Below, piece by piece: positions 32,439-41,323 of a stretch of DNA of 64,000 nucleotides. A model generated the notes under the pieces. That model was not told the origin of the DNA, did no database searches, and worked only from the letters and a program-made list of their open reading frames with translations. Position 1 is the first letter of the stretch. Every line of letters begins with the position of its first letter. Position numbers and translations under genes: made by a program. This DNA comes from Nitrobacter sp047149785 (GTDB lineage: Bacteria; Pseudomonadota; Alphaproteobacteria; Rhizobiales; Xanthobacteraceae). Location: contig NZ_BAAGBE010000001.1 of assembly GCF_047149785.1 (NCBI RefSeq), forward strand, positions 558,001 through 622,000. Reading direction: 5' to 3'.

Positions 32439-33581
32439 TCAGGTGTTGGCACGCTCGCTCACCTTGACCACTTGTCGTGCGATTACGAGTTCTTCGTTGG
32501 TGGGTATCACCCGAACATCGATCGTCTTGCCAGCAGTCGATGCCTTGCTCTTGTTCGAGCGAACACCCAGCCAGTTCAGGCGAGTGCAAACATCCTCGCG
32601 AACTTCGGCGCTGTTCTCGCCGATGCCGCCGGTAAAGACCAGCAAATCCATGCCGCCCAATGCGACAGCCATCACGGCGATGTGCTCGGCAACACGCGCG
32701 CAAAATTGGGTGACTGCTTCTTTCGCTTTTGGATCCGCACTGCGGAGCAGGACGCGCATGTCTGCCGACAAACCCGACACGCCGAGCAAGCCGGATTTAT
32801 GGTAAAGCAGCTCCTCGATGTCGCCCAAAGGCATTTGCTCAGCCTGCTGCAAATAAAGGACAACACCGGGATCAAGGGTACCGCAGCGGGTTCCCATCAT
32901 CAGTCCGTCGAGCGGTGTGAAACTCATGGACGTGTTGACGCTTCTGCCGTGCTGAAGAGCGCAGACACTGCAACCGCTGCCAAGATGCGCTGCGACGATA
33001 CGCAGGCCGGGCTGGGTAAACTGACCCGCGATATATTCAAATGAAAGCCCGTGAAATCCATAGCGCCGAATACCGCGTGCCTCGAACTCAGCCGGCAGCG
33101 GCAAGCGGTGGTAGAGGGACGAAAGTGTGCGATGAAACGCCGTGTCAAAACATGCGACCTGACGCAGACCCGGCCGCGCCGACAAAAGACTGTGGATCGG
33201 CCGCAGGCAATCGGGCTGGTGCAGCGGCGCCATCGGCGCTAGCTGATCAAGTCTTTGGATAACGTCCCGATCGATCGAAACAGGCTCGGAAAAATCAGGT
33301 CCGCCATGAACGACGCGATGGCCAACGCCATCCAGTTCGCGACCCTCAAGCAAGGGCTCAAGTCGTTCCAGCAACGAGATTGTGAGATCGGCGTCGGGAT
33401 CGGACGGAGGTTTATCGTCGCGAACGGGCATCCCGGCAGCATTTGTCACAACGAAGCGGCTGTTGTCGGCGCGTCGGTCCAGCATACCTCGGAATAGCAG
33501 TTGAGGCGCCGACGCCTGGATGTCGAAAAGAGCGAACTTGACGCTGGATGAGCCGGCGTTGAGCGCCAGAATCGTTTGCAC
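32439..33581 (-). CDS. ackA: Acetate kinase
   Basis: Converts acetyl phosphate and ADP to acetate and ATP. The 380-residue protein has the ASKHA nucleotide-binding elements: ILALNAGSSSVKFALFD at the N-terminus, VGHRVVHGGPDFSEPV, the CFDTAFH motif and DGLMMGTRCGTLDPGVV, and FTGGIGENSAEVREDV near the C-terminus. The GTG at 33581 has GAGGGG 8 nt upstream. The xfp stop lies 10 nt before it, so the two are one operon. The function fits the phosphoketolase product acetyl phosphate. I see no phosphotransacetylase in the window. Confidence 0.95.
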   Translation of the reverse strand: MQTILALNAGSSSVKFALFDIQASAPQLLFRGMLDRRADNSRFVVTNAAGMPVRDDKPPSDPDADLTISLLERLEPLLEGRELDGVGHRVVHGGPDFSEPVSIDRDVIQRLDQLAPMAPLHQPDCLRPIHSLLSARPGLRQVACFDTAFHRTLSSLYHRLPLPAEFEARGIRRYGFHGLSFEYIAGQFTQPGLRIVAAHLGSGCSVCALQHGRSVNTSMSFTPLDGLMMGTRCGTLDPGVVLYLQQAEQMPLGDIEELLYHKSGLLGVSGLSADMRVLLRSADPKAKEAVTQFCARVAEHIAVMAVALGGMDLLVFTGGIGENSAEVREDVCTRLNWLGVRSNKSKASTAGKTIDVRVIPTNEELVIARQVVKVSERANT

Positions 33582-33591
33582 GGTTCGCCCC

Positions 33592-35994
33592 TCAGTCGAT
33601 GGTTTGCTTGCCTTGCCAGTGCCAGTTCCGAACCTCCGGCATGTCCTGTCCATGGGCTCGCACGTAGCGATGATGCTCGATCAGTTTGGCGTGAAACGTC
33701 TGCGTTGCTGACGCACCTTTCGCAGCAAGCGCCGGGATGCGTTCGATAGCTGCCATGGCGAGATGATATCGATCAAGCTCGTTGAGCACGACCATGTCGA
33801 ATGGCGTCGTCGTCGTGCCCTTCTCGCGAAAGCCACGGACATGCATATTCGCGTGGTTGGCGCGGTGGTAGGTCAGGCGATGAATCATGTACGGATAGCC
33901 GTGATAAGCGAAGATCGTCGGCCTGTCGGGCAGAAAGATCCGGTCGAACTCCTTGTCGGATAGCCCGTGCGGATGCTGTTCTTGCGGCTGCAACGTCATG
34001 AGATCGACAACGTTGACGACGCGGATGCGAAGATCCGGAAAAGCCTCTCGCAGCAGCGTGACTGCTGCCAGCGTCTCCAGCGTGGGAACATCGCCGGCGC
34101 AAGCCATGATGAGATCGGGTGGTTCTGTTGCTTCCGTACCGGCCCACGGCCAGATGCCGATGCCGGCCGCACAATGCGTTTCGGCCTCCGCCATTGAAAG
34201 CCACTGCGGCGCCGGTTGCTTGCCGGCCACGATGACATTGATGCGGTCATATGTCCGCAAGCAATGATCGGTCACCCACAACAGCGTGTTGGCATCGGGT
34301 GGAAAGTAGATACGCACAATGTCCGCATCCTTGTTGGCGACGAGATCGACAAAGCCTGGATCCTGATGACTGAAGCCGTTGTGGTCCTGTCGCCAGACAT
34401 GCGAACTCAATAGGTAGTTCAGCGAAGCGATGGGACGACGCCACGGCAGGCGGCGCGACACCTCGAGCCATTTGGCGTGCTGGTTGAACATCGAGTCGAC
34501 GATGTGGACGAAGGCCTCGTAGCAGTTGAACAAGCCGTGCCGGCCGGTGAGGAGATAGCCTTCGAGCCAACCCTGGCATAAGTGCTCGCTCAACACCTCC
34601 ATGACGCGGCCGCTCGGCGCGAGATGGACGTCGTAGGGTTCGATCTTTTCGGCCCAGACGCGATCCGTTGCTTCAAAAACGTCGTCCAGCCTGTTGGAGG
34701 CGGTTTCGTCCGGCCCCATCAGGCGGAATATTCTCGCTTCGGCATTAAGCTTGATCGCATCGCGGATAAAGCCTCCCATGATCCGCGTCGCTTCAGCCAT
34801 GATGCTTCCGGGCGATCGAACCTCGACGGCGGCGGCCCGGTAGTCCGGCAACTCCAACTTGCGTTTCAGCGTGCCGCCGTTGGCATGGGGATTGGCGCCC
34901 ATGCGGCGCGCGCCTTCGGGCGCCAACGCCTGCAAGTCAGTCACGAGGCGCCCGCCTTCATCGAACAATGCTTCGGGCTGATAACTGCGCAGCCAGGTCT
35001 CTAGAATTTCAAGGTGGGCGGGATTTGATCTGACGCCGTCAACGGGTACCTGGTGAGCACGCCAAAAGCCTTCCACCTTCTTGCCGTCGACTTCTTTAGG
35101 TCCTGTCCACCCCTTCGGGCTTCGCAAGACGATGAGCGGCCATCGCGGCCGCCGTGGGCTTTTTCCACTTCTTGCCGTTCGTTGGATGTCCACGATCCGG
35201 TCGAGCGCTTCGTCGACCGCCTTTGTCATGAGCCTGTGCATCTCGATCGGGTCATCGCCTTCAACCGCCAGCGGCTCGTGTCCATAACCTCTGAGCAGGC
35301 TGAACAACTCCTCCTCATCCAGACGTGCCAGAATCGTGGGATTCGCGATCTTGTAGCCATTGAGATGCAGGATCGGCAGCACGGCGCCGTCATGGACAGG
35401 ATCGAGGAATTTGTTCGAGTGCCAGGAAGCTGCGAGAGGGCCTGTTTCCGCTTCCCCGTCGCCGATCACGCATGCGACCACGAGATCCGGATTGTCGAAC
35501 GCCGCGCCATAGGCATGAACGAGAGCATAGCCGAGCTCACCGCCCTCGTGGATCGAGCCCGGCGTCTCAGGCGCGGCGTGGCTCGGAATCCCTCCGGGAA
35601 AGGAAAATTGCCGGAACAGTTTTCGAAGGCCTTCGGTATCGCGACTGATGTCCGGGTAGATCTCCGTATACGTGCCTTCGAGGTAGGTATTTGCCACCAT
35701 GCCCGGGCCGCCATGACCCGGGCCGCAGACGAAGATCATGTTCAGATCGCGGGCTTTGATGACCCGGTTGAGATGAACATAGACGAAGTTCAGGCCCGGC
35801 GTCGTGCCCCAGTGGCCAAGCAGCCGCGGTTTGATATGCTCCGGCCGCAAAGGCTCGCGCAGCAGAGGATTATCCAACAGATAGATCTGGCCGACCGACA
35901 GGAAATTCGCGGCGCGCCAATAGCGGTCCAGCAATTGAAGTCCGGTGTCGGATCGAGTGCGCGCGGTCTTTTCTGTTGCAGACATCTTTGTCAT
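33592..35994 (-). CDS. xfp: Xylulose-5-phosphate/fructose-6-phosphate phosphoketolase
   Basis: ThDP enzyme that cleaves xylulose-5-phosphate (and perhaps fructose-6-phosphate) with phosphate into acetyl phosphate plus glyceraldehyde-3-phosphate (or erythrose-4-phosphate). 800 residues, normal length. Family motifs are clear: LLGHWGTTPGLNFVYVHLNR, FVCGPGHGGPGMVANTYLEG, FPGGIPSHAAPETPGSIHEG with the conserved catalytic His residues, the ThDP-binding VIGDGEAETGPLAASWHSNK, and HDQTGFSHQDPG-like QDHNGFSHQDPGFVD. Start ATG 35994 (or 35985). It sits 10 nt before ackA, so together they yield ATP and acetate. Phosphoketolase in an organism of this kind would be a carbon-saving shunt or overflow route. 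Confidence 0.95.
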   Translation of the reverse strand: MTKMSATEKTARTRSDTGLQLLDRYWRAANFLSVGQIYLLDNPLLREPLRPEHIKPRLLGHWGTTPGLNFVYVHLNRVIKARDLNMIFVCGPGHGGPGMVANTYLEGTYTEIYPDISRDTEGLRKLFRQFSFPGGIPSHAAPETPGSIHEGGELGYALVHAYGAAFDNPDLVVACVIGDGEAETGPLAASWHSNKFLDPVHDGAVLPILHLNGYKIANPTILARLDEEELFSLLRGYGHEPLAVEGDDPIEMHRLMTKAVDEALDRIVDIQRTARSGKSPRRPRWPLIVLRSPKGWTGPKEVDGKKVEGFWRAHQVPVDGVRSNPAHLEILETWLRSYQPEALFDEGGRLVTDLQALAPEGARRMGANPHANGGTLKRKLELPDYRAAAVEVRSPGSIMAEATRIMGGFIRDAIKLNAEARIFRLMGPDETASNRLDDVFEATDRVWAEKIEPYDVHLAPSGRVMEVLSEHLCQGWLEGYLLTGRHGLFNCYEAFVHIVDSMFNQHAKWLEVSRRLPWRRPIASLNYLLSSHVWRQDHNGFSHQDPGFVDLVANKDADIVRIYFPPDANTLLWVTDHCLRTYDRINVIVAGKQPAPQWLSMAEAETHCAAGIGIWPWAGTEATEPPDLIMACAGDVPTLETLAAVTLLREAFPDLRIRVVNVVDLMTLQPQEQHPHGLSDKEFDRIFLPDRPTIFAYHGYPYMIHRLTYHRANHANMHVRGFREKGTTTTPFDMVVLNELDRYHLAMAAIERIPALAAKGASATQTFHAKLIEHHRYVRAHGQDMPEVRNWHWQGKQTID

Positions 35995-36437
35995 ACCCCG
36001 AATGGATGAGTGTCGGGCAGACCCGGTTGACGTGCGCCGGACCGTGATCGAAGTTCACACCGGCCTTCCCGAAATCAGCGAAGGCCGGGCGCATTCTCCA
36101 TCTGGCGTCCGGGCATTTCCGAAGCGCGATCGCGATCGCCGGCCGCCGCCTTTTCACAGGATCGCCTTTGCGGCCCACCCGCACCGCTTCTCAGCTCACT
36201 GTGTTCGAGTTCGCGCATCACTCGTCCGGTGATTTGCTTGTCGGACTGATTCCGCCATTTCCGCCTCCTTACTGAGGGACATCTCAGGAAACAAAATCGC
36301 TCAAGCCCGGTTCCCGGGCCGTCGTTGTTATCCTAACTGCTCGCCGGGCCAGACGGATGACCGGATGAACGGGATTTATCCGCTCTCCGGGTTTGCCGCT
36401 CATGGCATCATGATCGTGATGCCGGTCAACTGGCATC

Positions 36438-36469
36438 AGGCACCGACAGATGCCGGTTGCCTTTTTATT
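36438..36469 (+). terminator. Intrinsic terminator on the plus strand
   Basis: AGGCACCG-loop-CCGGTTGCCT (one bulge) followed by TTTTTATT. No plus-strand gene precedes it from 36000 on, so it may end a small RNA or a dead gene. Confidence 0.5.
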
Positions 36470-36631
36470 GGAACGCCATCGCCGAGAGGGTTGAAGGCTT
36501 GCACGGTTTGCTCCAGAAAAGGACAGAGAGCCACAACGCGGATGGACAGGATCTCTACGACGGACACATGGCTGTGATCTTGATCCAGCATGGTTTGAAA
36601 CACGGCCTTTGAAACGACGGAAGCATAAATC

Positions 36632-36781
36632 ATGAACGATCTTCGGCACTGGCGCAGTTCTACGCGGGAATTCGAAGGAGGGAGGGATCGGGGCCGCCGG
36701 AACGGTTACATCCTTGGCGTATTGGCGCTATTTCTTGTTTTCATCATTGTCATTGCGCTTTTCAAATATGGAATGCCCTAA
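36632..36781 (+). CDS. Small single-pass membrane protein, 49 residues, unknown
   Basis: ATG AAC GAT at 36632 to TAA at 36781. The N-terminal half is charged and Arg/Gly-rich (MNDLRHWRSSTREFEGG, RDRGRRNG); the second half is a membrane helix YILGVLALFLVFIIVIALF followed by KYGMP. Basic residues before the helix predict an Nin-Cout orientation. A weak ribosome site (CGGAAG) is 10 nt upstream. No family recognised. It lies in an otherwise decayed region beside a dead dehydrogenase. Confidence 0.5.
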   Translation: MNDLRHWRSSTREFEGGRDRGRRNGYILGVLALFLVFIIVIALFKYGMP

Positions 36782-36849
36782 GATCACGATGATTTTGGAT
36801 CGAATCGATCCAAGGTCATGGACGATCGATTCCAATATTTGGAGCGGGC

Positions 36850-37210
36850 TGCTATTGGGACTTCCTGACGCGCACGTAAAATTAAATTTGGCAGGATCGA
36901 AGAAACTCGTGACGTCGGAAATGGTCCGGTGCGTGAAATTACGGCCGACCGTGCCGGTGTTGGCGATCGGATCGTAACGCTCGCCGATTTCCGATAACGG
37001 TCGCGCGCTTGCCTGACGCATCGAGGTTGATGCGCGTCACCTTGCTGTTGTCGCGCAGCGACTGCGGTCGCTGCTCCTTGGTGCCTTTGACATAGGGACC
37101 GAGCTTGTAGAGACCCGACGAAGAGCCATAGGGACCCTTGAGTTGACGGTCGATAAAGACTGCGCAGGCATCGCCAGCACCATAATGCCGGCGATTGGCG
37201 GCGACGCCGA
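36850..37210 (-). pseudogene. Relic of gluconate 2-dehydrogenase (subunit 3 joined to flavoprotein fragment)
   Basis: Read on the minus strand in one frame from about 37197, the sequence gives DACAVFIDRQLKGPYGSSSG and LYKLGPYV, matching the small (gamma, subunit 3) chain of membrane-bound gluconate 2-dehydrogenase. It then runs into SKVTRINLDASGKRA and, further on, IGERYDPIANTGTVGRNFTH and RTISDVTSFFDPAKFNF, which are GMC-flavoprotein blocks that lie far apart in the intact large subunit. So the N-terminal half of the flavoprotein, and much of each chain, has been deleted. In live operons the order is gamma, flavoprotein, cytochrome, the same order as here. Nothing here can encode an active enzyme. 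Confidence 0.7.
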
Positions 37211-37597
37211 TCGCAGATTATATCGCTCGCTCAGCGATCGCGCGCGAACGGTTAGTCTCAGAATTTGGGGGGAACGGCCTGCGCGAACCCAGGTCCCCTA
37301 TGAAGCCACTGGCGGATTTCCCGATGTGGCTGCAGGGGCATACTCGATAACTGGAAATTAGCCCTGTTGCCCCCTTACATGAGCGCATAGAAGGCTATAT
37401 AAAGATATATCAAAAATACATCATTGAGGATGCTATCGACCAACAAGGTTCTGATCCGTCCGGCACTCCCACAAGATACGGAAAACTGGACGATCACAAT
37501 ATCGATATGCTCGCCGACGGACCGCGCTTCCGAGGTAGAATTCGCCGGAGCCAGTCGAGAACGGTCAGGCTTACAAACAAAAACGAAAGGCACCGCT

Positions 37598-37858
37598 ATG
37601 GAAGGTATAGGCAAAGGCAAAATTGTGATTCTGGTCGTGTTGACGGCCATCCTCATCATTACAGGCGTGTGGATGATCGCAGTCCTCAACCAGACCTCCG
37701 GCGCCGCGATGACCATACACGGCTGGATCGCGCTTGGCCTTGGCACGTTTTTTTCGCTTGTCATCGGATGCGGGTTGATGGTCCTGATGTTTATCAGCAG
37801 TCGCCGTGGTTATGATGAGGCGGCGGACCCGTTCAGGAAACACCCGCCTTCGAACTAA
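37598..37858 (+). CDS. Small membrane protein with two helices, 86 residues, unknown
   Basis: ATG at 37598 follows GAAAGG. Two hydrophobic segments, IVILVVLTAILIITGVWMIA and TFFSLVIGCGLMVLMFIS, are joined by a polar loop with TSGAAMTIHGWIALGLG; the C-terminal tail is soluble (SSRRGYDEAADPFRKHP). The frame reaches further upstream, but the added part is not membrane-like and has no ribosome site. No function known; it lies convergent to nadC. Confidence 0.72.
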   Translation: MEGIGKGKIVILVVLTAILIITGVWMIAVLNQTSGAAMTIHGWIALGLGTFFSLVIGCGLMVLMFISSRRGYDEAADPFRKHPPSN

Positions 37859-37884
37859 CCCGATCCCAAGACGGCTCTTCGGTA

Positions 37885-38748
37885 TCAGGCGCTTGCCGTG
37901 CTTTTGAAATCAAGCCCGATGTCGAGAACGCCGACGCTGTGCGTCAGCCAGCCGATCGAAATCAGATCAACGCCGGTCGAGGCGACGGATGGCGCCGTCG
38001 CCGGCGTGATGCGGCCGGACGCTTCGGTCACCGCCCGGTCCCCGACCATCGCGACGGCTTCCCGGAGCATATCGGGGCTCATGTTGTCGAGAAGCACGGC
38101 GTCGACGCCCTGATCGAGCGCCTCGCGTAGCTGATCGAGCGTATCCACCTCCAGTTCGATCTTGACCAGATGGCCGACGGAATTCTTCGCGCGCCGCAGC
38201 GCTTCGGTGACGCTGCCGGCGATGGCCACATGGTTGTCCTTGATGAGAACGGCATCGTCGAGGCCGAACCGGTGGTTGCTGCCGCCGCCGACGCGAACCG
38301 CGTATTTTTCGATCGTGCGTAATCCGGGCGTCGTCTTGCGGGTGCAGACGATCCTCGCCTTGTAGTCTCGAACCGCAGCGACCACCGACGCCGTCGCCGT
38401 GGCGATTCCGCTCAGGCGGCACAGGAAATTCAGCGCGACGCGCTCCGCCGTCAGAATGCCTCGCGCGGGGCCGGACAGGGTCGCGATCACGTCGCCAGGC
38501 TGGACGGTTGCGCCGTCGTCATGCGCGATGTGCATCTCGATCGCCGGATCGATAAGCTGGAAAGCGAGCCGCGCCAGATCGAGCCCGGCGACCGTCCCTT
38601 GCTGGCGAGCGACGACGAGGGTGGTGGCGCGGTGGCCGACCGGCACGATCGCGTCGGTCGTAAGATCGCCCGCGCGGCCAATGTCCTCAAGCAAGGCCGT
38701 GCGAACCAGCGGTTCGATCAGGATGCGCGGAAGGGCCGGGGAGGGCAT
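37885..38748 (-). CDS. nadC: Nicotinate-nucleotide pyrophosphorylase (carboxylating)
   Basis: Converts quinolinate and PRPP to nicotinate mononucleotide, third step of de novo NAD synthesis. 287 residues. Motifs: LEDIGRAGDLTTDAIVPVGH, ALNFLCRLSGIATATASVV, the substrate-binding CTRKTTPGLRTIEKYAVRVG (with Lys and Arg), GGSNHRFGLDDAVLIKDNH, and the barrel end LLDNMSPDMLREAV and GVDLISIGWLTHS. The ATG at 38748 lies 12 nt after the nadB stop, so it is the last gene of nadABC. Confidence 0.96.
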   Translation of the reverse strand: MPSPALPRILIEPLVRTALLEDIGRAGDLTTDAIVPVGHRATTLVVARQQGTVAGLDLARLAFQLIDPAIEMHIAHDDGATVQPGDVIATLSGPARGILTAERVALNFLCRLSGIATATASVVAAVRDYKARIVCTRKTTPGLRTIEKYAVRVGGGSNHRFGLDDAVLIKDNHVAIAGSVTEALRRAKNSVGHLVKIELEVDTLDQLREALDQGVDAVLLDNMSPDMLREAVAMVGDRAVTEASGRITPATAPSVASTGVDLISIGWLTHSVGVLDIGLDFKSTASA

Positions 38749-38760
38749 CGTGTTCCTCGG

Positions 38761-40293
38761 CTAGCTGACCGGATCGGCGATGTAGTCTTGTGCGGCGTCG
38801 AGCGCATCGGACAGGCGCAGCGTCGCTCGTGTCGCGCGGACTGCCTGGTCGGGAAAATCGGTGCGCGCATGCGCGCCGCGGGTTTCCTCACGGCGAAGTG
38901 CTGCGGTCACGATCATCAAAGCGACGATGGCAGGATCGCTTGCGGCCTGCTGCGAGGCGGCAAGCGGCGACAAGGCGCGCGCGGCTGCGCGCAATCCGTC
39001 GCCGTCGCGCAGCACCCCGGCGGCGCGCGACAGGATCGGCCGGACCGGGGACGGATCGCTGCTGCCGATGCGTCCTGCGGGTGCCCTGACGGTTCGCCGC
39101 TTCATGGAGGGCGTGCCGGCGATGTCCTGCGCGACGAAGCCTGCGCACACCGCCGCCTCGAGAAGCGAATTGCTGGCCAGCCGGTTCGCGCCATGAAGCC
39201 CCGTGCAGGCGGCTTCGCCGCACGCCCAGAGACCGGCGATGGACGATCTCCCCCGTCTATCGACGGAAATTCCACCCATGTGATAATGCGCGGCCGGACG
39301 GACCGGGATCGGCTGCGTTACGGGATCGATTCCTGCCTCGCGGCAGAACGAGGTGATCGCCGGGAAACGCCGCGCGAAATCGATCCCTCGCAAGTTCCGC
39401 GCATCGAGAAAGACACGGTGGCCGACTGTCATATGTCGCCAGACGGCGCGCGCGACGACGTCGCGGGGCGCGAGGTCGGCGCCGGGCGTATCCGCCATGA
39501 AACGATCGCCTTGCTCGTCAATGAGGATCGCGCCCTCGCCACGCACCGCCTCGCTGACGAGTTTCAGCGGGAAGGAGCCGGTGTCGAGCGCGGTCGGATG
39601 AAACTGGACGAATTCGAGATCGGCCAGGATCGCGCCGGCCCGCGCGGCGAGCGCCAGACCCTGGCCGCACGATCCCGCCGGATTGGTCCCGTGAAGGAAC
39701 AACCCGCCGATGCCCCCGGTGGCGATGACGACGCGGTCGGTGACAAACGCCACGGGATCGCGCTCGGTCTGGCAAACGACGCCTCTCACCGTGTTGTCCT
39801 CGACGATCAGCCGCTGCGCGCGGGTCGCCTCAAGGACCGTGATCGAGGGCGTCTCGTAGACGCGGCGGGCGAGGGTGCGAATGATATCGCGTCCGCTCGC
39901 GTCCCCTCCCGCATGGACGATCCGGCGGCGCGAATGAGCTGCCTCAAGGCCAAGCGCGAGGTTGCCGTTGGCGTCGCGGTCGAAAGCCACGCCGAGTTGC
40001 AACAGCCGGTCGATCGCAGCCGGTGCGGCGGCGAGGATTGCCGCGGCGACAGCCTCGTCGCAAAGGCCGTCGCCGGCGGCGAGGGTGTCCGCCAGATGCA
40101 GCGATGCGTCGTCATCCGGCCCGATGCTGGCGGCAATGCCGCCTTGCGCCAGGATGCTCGATGTTTCCAGGCCCAATGATGCGCTGCTCAGAAGCAGCAC
40201 CGGCTGCGGCGCCAGCGCGAGCGCCGTCATCAACCCGGCGAGGCCCCCGCCGATGACGACGGCGGCGCCGCTAGTGTCGTGCATAGTTGTCAT
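38761..40293 (-). CDS. nadB: L-aspartate oxidase
   Basis: FAD enzyme that oxidises aspartate to iminoaspartate for quinolinate synthesis. 510 residues from the ATG at 40293, which overlaps the nadA stop as ATGA; a longer frame upstream reads over nadA. FAD-binding AAVVIGGGLAGLMTALALAP, the ILAQGGIAASIGPDDDASLH loop, the catalytic region VQFHPTALDTGSFPL and HYHMGGISVDRRGRSSIAGL, and ACGEAACTGLHGANRLASNS are all present. Middle gene of the nadABC operon. Confidence 0.96.
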   Translation of the reverse strand: MTTMHDTSGAAVVIGGGLAGLMTALALAPQPVLLLSSASLGLETSSILAQGGIAASIGPDDDASLHLADTLAAGDGLCDEAVAAAILAAAPAAIDRLLQLGVAFDRDANGNLALGLEAAHSRRRIVHAGGDASGRDIIRTLARRVYETPSITVLEATRAQRLIVEDNTVRGVVCQTERDPVAFVTDRVVIATGGIGGLFLHGTNPAGSCGQGLALAARAGAILADLEFVQFHPTALDTGSFPLKLVSEAVRGEGAILIDEQGDRFMADTPGADLAPRDVVARAVWRHMTVGHRVFLDARNLRGIDFARRFPAITSFCREAGIDPVTQPIPVRPAAHYHMGGISVDRRGRSSIAGLWACGEAACTGLHGANRLASNSLLEAAVCAGFVAQDIAGTPSMKRRTVRAPAGRIGSSDPSPVRPILSRAAGVLRDGDGLRAAARALSPLAASQQAASDPAIVALMIVTAALRREETRGAHARTDFPDQAVRATRATLRLSDALDAAQDYIADPVS

Positions 40294-41273
40294 TTTATCG
40301 CCAGCATTCGCTCGACGGCGAGGCGCGCGCGGGAGGCGATCTCCGGCGCGATCGTGACTTCGTGCCGCATCGTTTCCAGCGCATGGCGGATATTGCCGAG
40401 CGTGATCCGTTTCATGTGCGGGCACAGATTGCAGGGACGGATGAACTCGAGCCCGGGATAATCGGTCGCGATGTTGTCGCTCATCGAGCATTCCGTCAGC
40501 AACATGACTCTGGGCGGCCGTCGGGTGGCAACATAGGAAGCCATCGCGGCGGTCGATCCGGCGAAATCGGCTTCAGCCACGACCTCCGGCGGACACTCCG
40601 GATGGGCCAGGACGACGACGCCGGGGTAATTGTCGCGTAGCTGCCGCACCTCTTCGGCGCTGAAACGCTCGTGGACCTCGCAATGCCCGCGCCAGGCGAT
40701 GATCTTGATGCGGGTTTCGGCCGCGATGTTCTTCGCCAGATATTCGTCGGGCAGCATGATGACGCGCTCGACGCCGAGCGACTCGACGACGGCTTTCGCA
40801 TTTCCGGACGTGCAGCAGATGTCGGACTCCGCCTTCACCGCCGCCGACGTGTTCACATAAGTCACGATCGGAACGCCGGGATAGGTCTGCCGCAACAGCC
40901 GCACGTCTTCGGGCGTGATCGAATCCGCAAGCGAGCAGCCGGCGCCAAGGTCCGGAATCAGGACCGTCTTTGCCGGATTGAGCAACTTGGCGGTTTCCGC
41001 CATGAAGTGCACGCCGGCGAGCACGATGACGTCGGCTTCCACCTGCGTGGCCTCGCGGGCCAGCGCGAGGCTGTCGCCGACGATATCGGAGACGCCGTGA
41101 AAGATCTCCGGCGTCTGGTAGTTGTGCGCAAGGATGACGGCGTTGCGACGTTTCTTCAGCTCGATGATCGCATCGACGTCGTCGGCGAATGTGGGCCATT
41201 CGATCTCGGGGATCGCGTGCCGCACTCTGGGGTAGATCCGGGTCGACGGTCGCAGTTCCAGGATTGCCGACAT
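40290..41273 (-). CDS. nadA: Quinolinate synthase
   Basis: Condenses iminoaspartate with dihydroxyacetone phosphate to quinolinate, using a [4Fe-4S] cluster. 327 residues. The three cluster Cys are visible in PDLGAGCSLADSI, ESDICCTSGNAKAVVES and FIRPCNLCPHMKRITLGN; the substrate residues include the AHNYQTPEIFHGVSDIVGDS block. ATG at 41273 has GGAGTG upstream; a longer frame to 41327 would cross the operator palindrome and add no family match. First structural gene of nadABC, preceded by nadQ and the palindrome at 41298. Confidence 0.96.
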   Translation of the reverse strand: MSAILELRPSTRIYPRVRHAIPEIEWPTFADDVDAIIELKKRRNAVILAHNYQTPEIFHGVSDIVGDSLALAREATQVEADVIVLAGVHFMAETAKLLNPAKTVLIPDLGAGCSLADSITPEDVRLLRQTYPGVPIVTYVNTSAAVKAESDICCTSGNAKAVVESLGVERVIMLPDEYLAKNIAAETRIKIIAWRGHCEVHERFSAEEVRQLRDNYPGVVVLAHPECPPEVVAEADFAGSTAAMASYVATRRPPRVMLLTECSMSDNIATDYPGLEFIRPCNLCPHMKRITLGNIRHALETMRHEVTIAPEIASRARLAVERMLAIK

Positions 41274-41297
41274 GACTACACTCCGATCAACATCCAT

Positions 41298-41316
41298 TAT
41301 ACTGATATTGAGTATA
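41298..41316. promoter_or_regulatory. Candidate NadQ operator before nadA
   Basis: Inverted repeat TATACT-GATATTG-AGTATA (6-bp arms, 7-nt centre) lies 25 nt upstream of the nadA start and just past the nadQ stop. NadQ-type regulators repress nadABC in alphaproteobacteria by binding an AT-rich palindrome; the exact match of this site to a published motif was not checked. Confidence 0.6.
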
Positions 41317-41323
41317 AGTCTTG

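Noticed and set aside
36436..36633. 65-codon minus frame (MIYASVVSKAVFQ...)
   Set aside because: No ribosome site, no family, and it overlaps the plus-strand terminator and the small membrane gene start; left out for lack of support.
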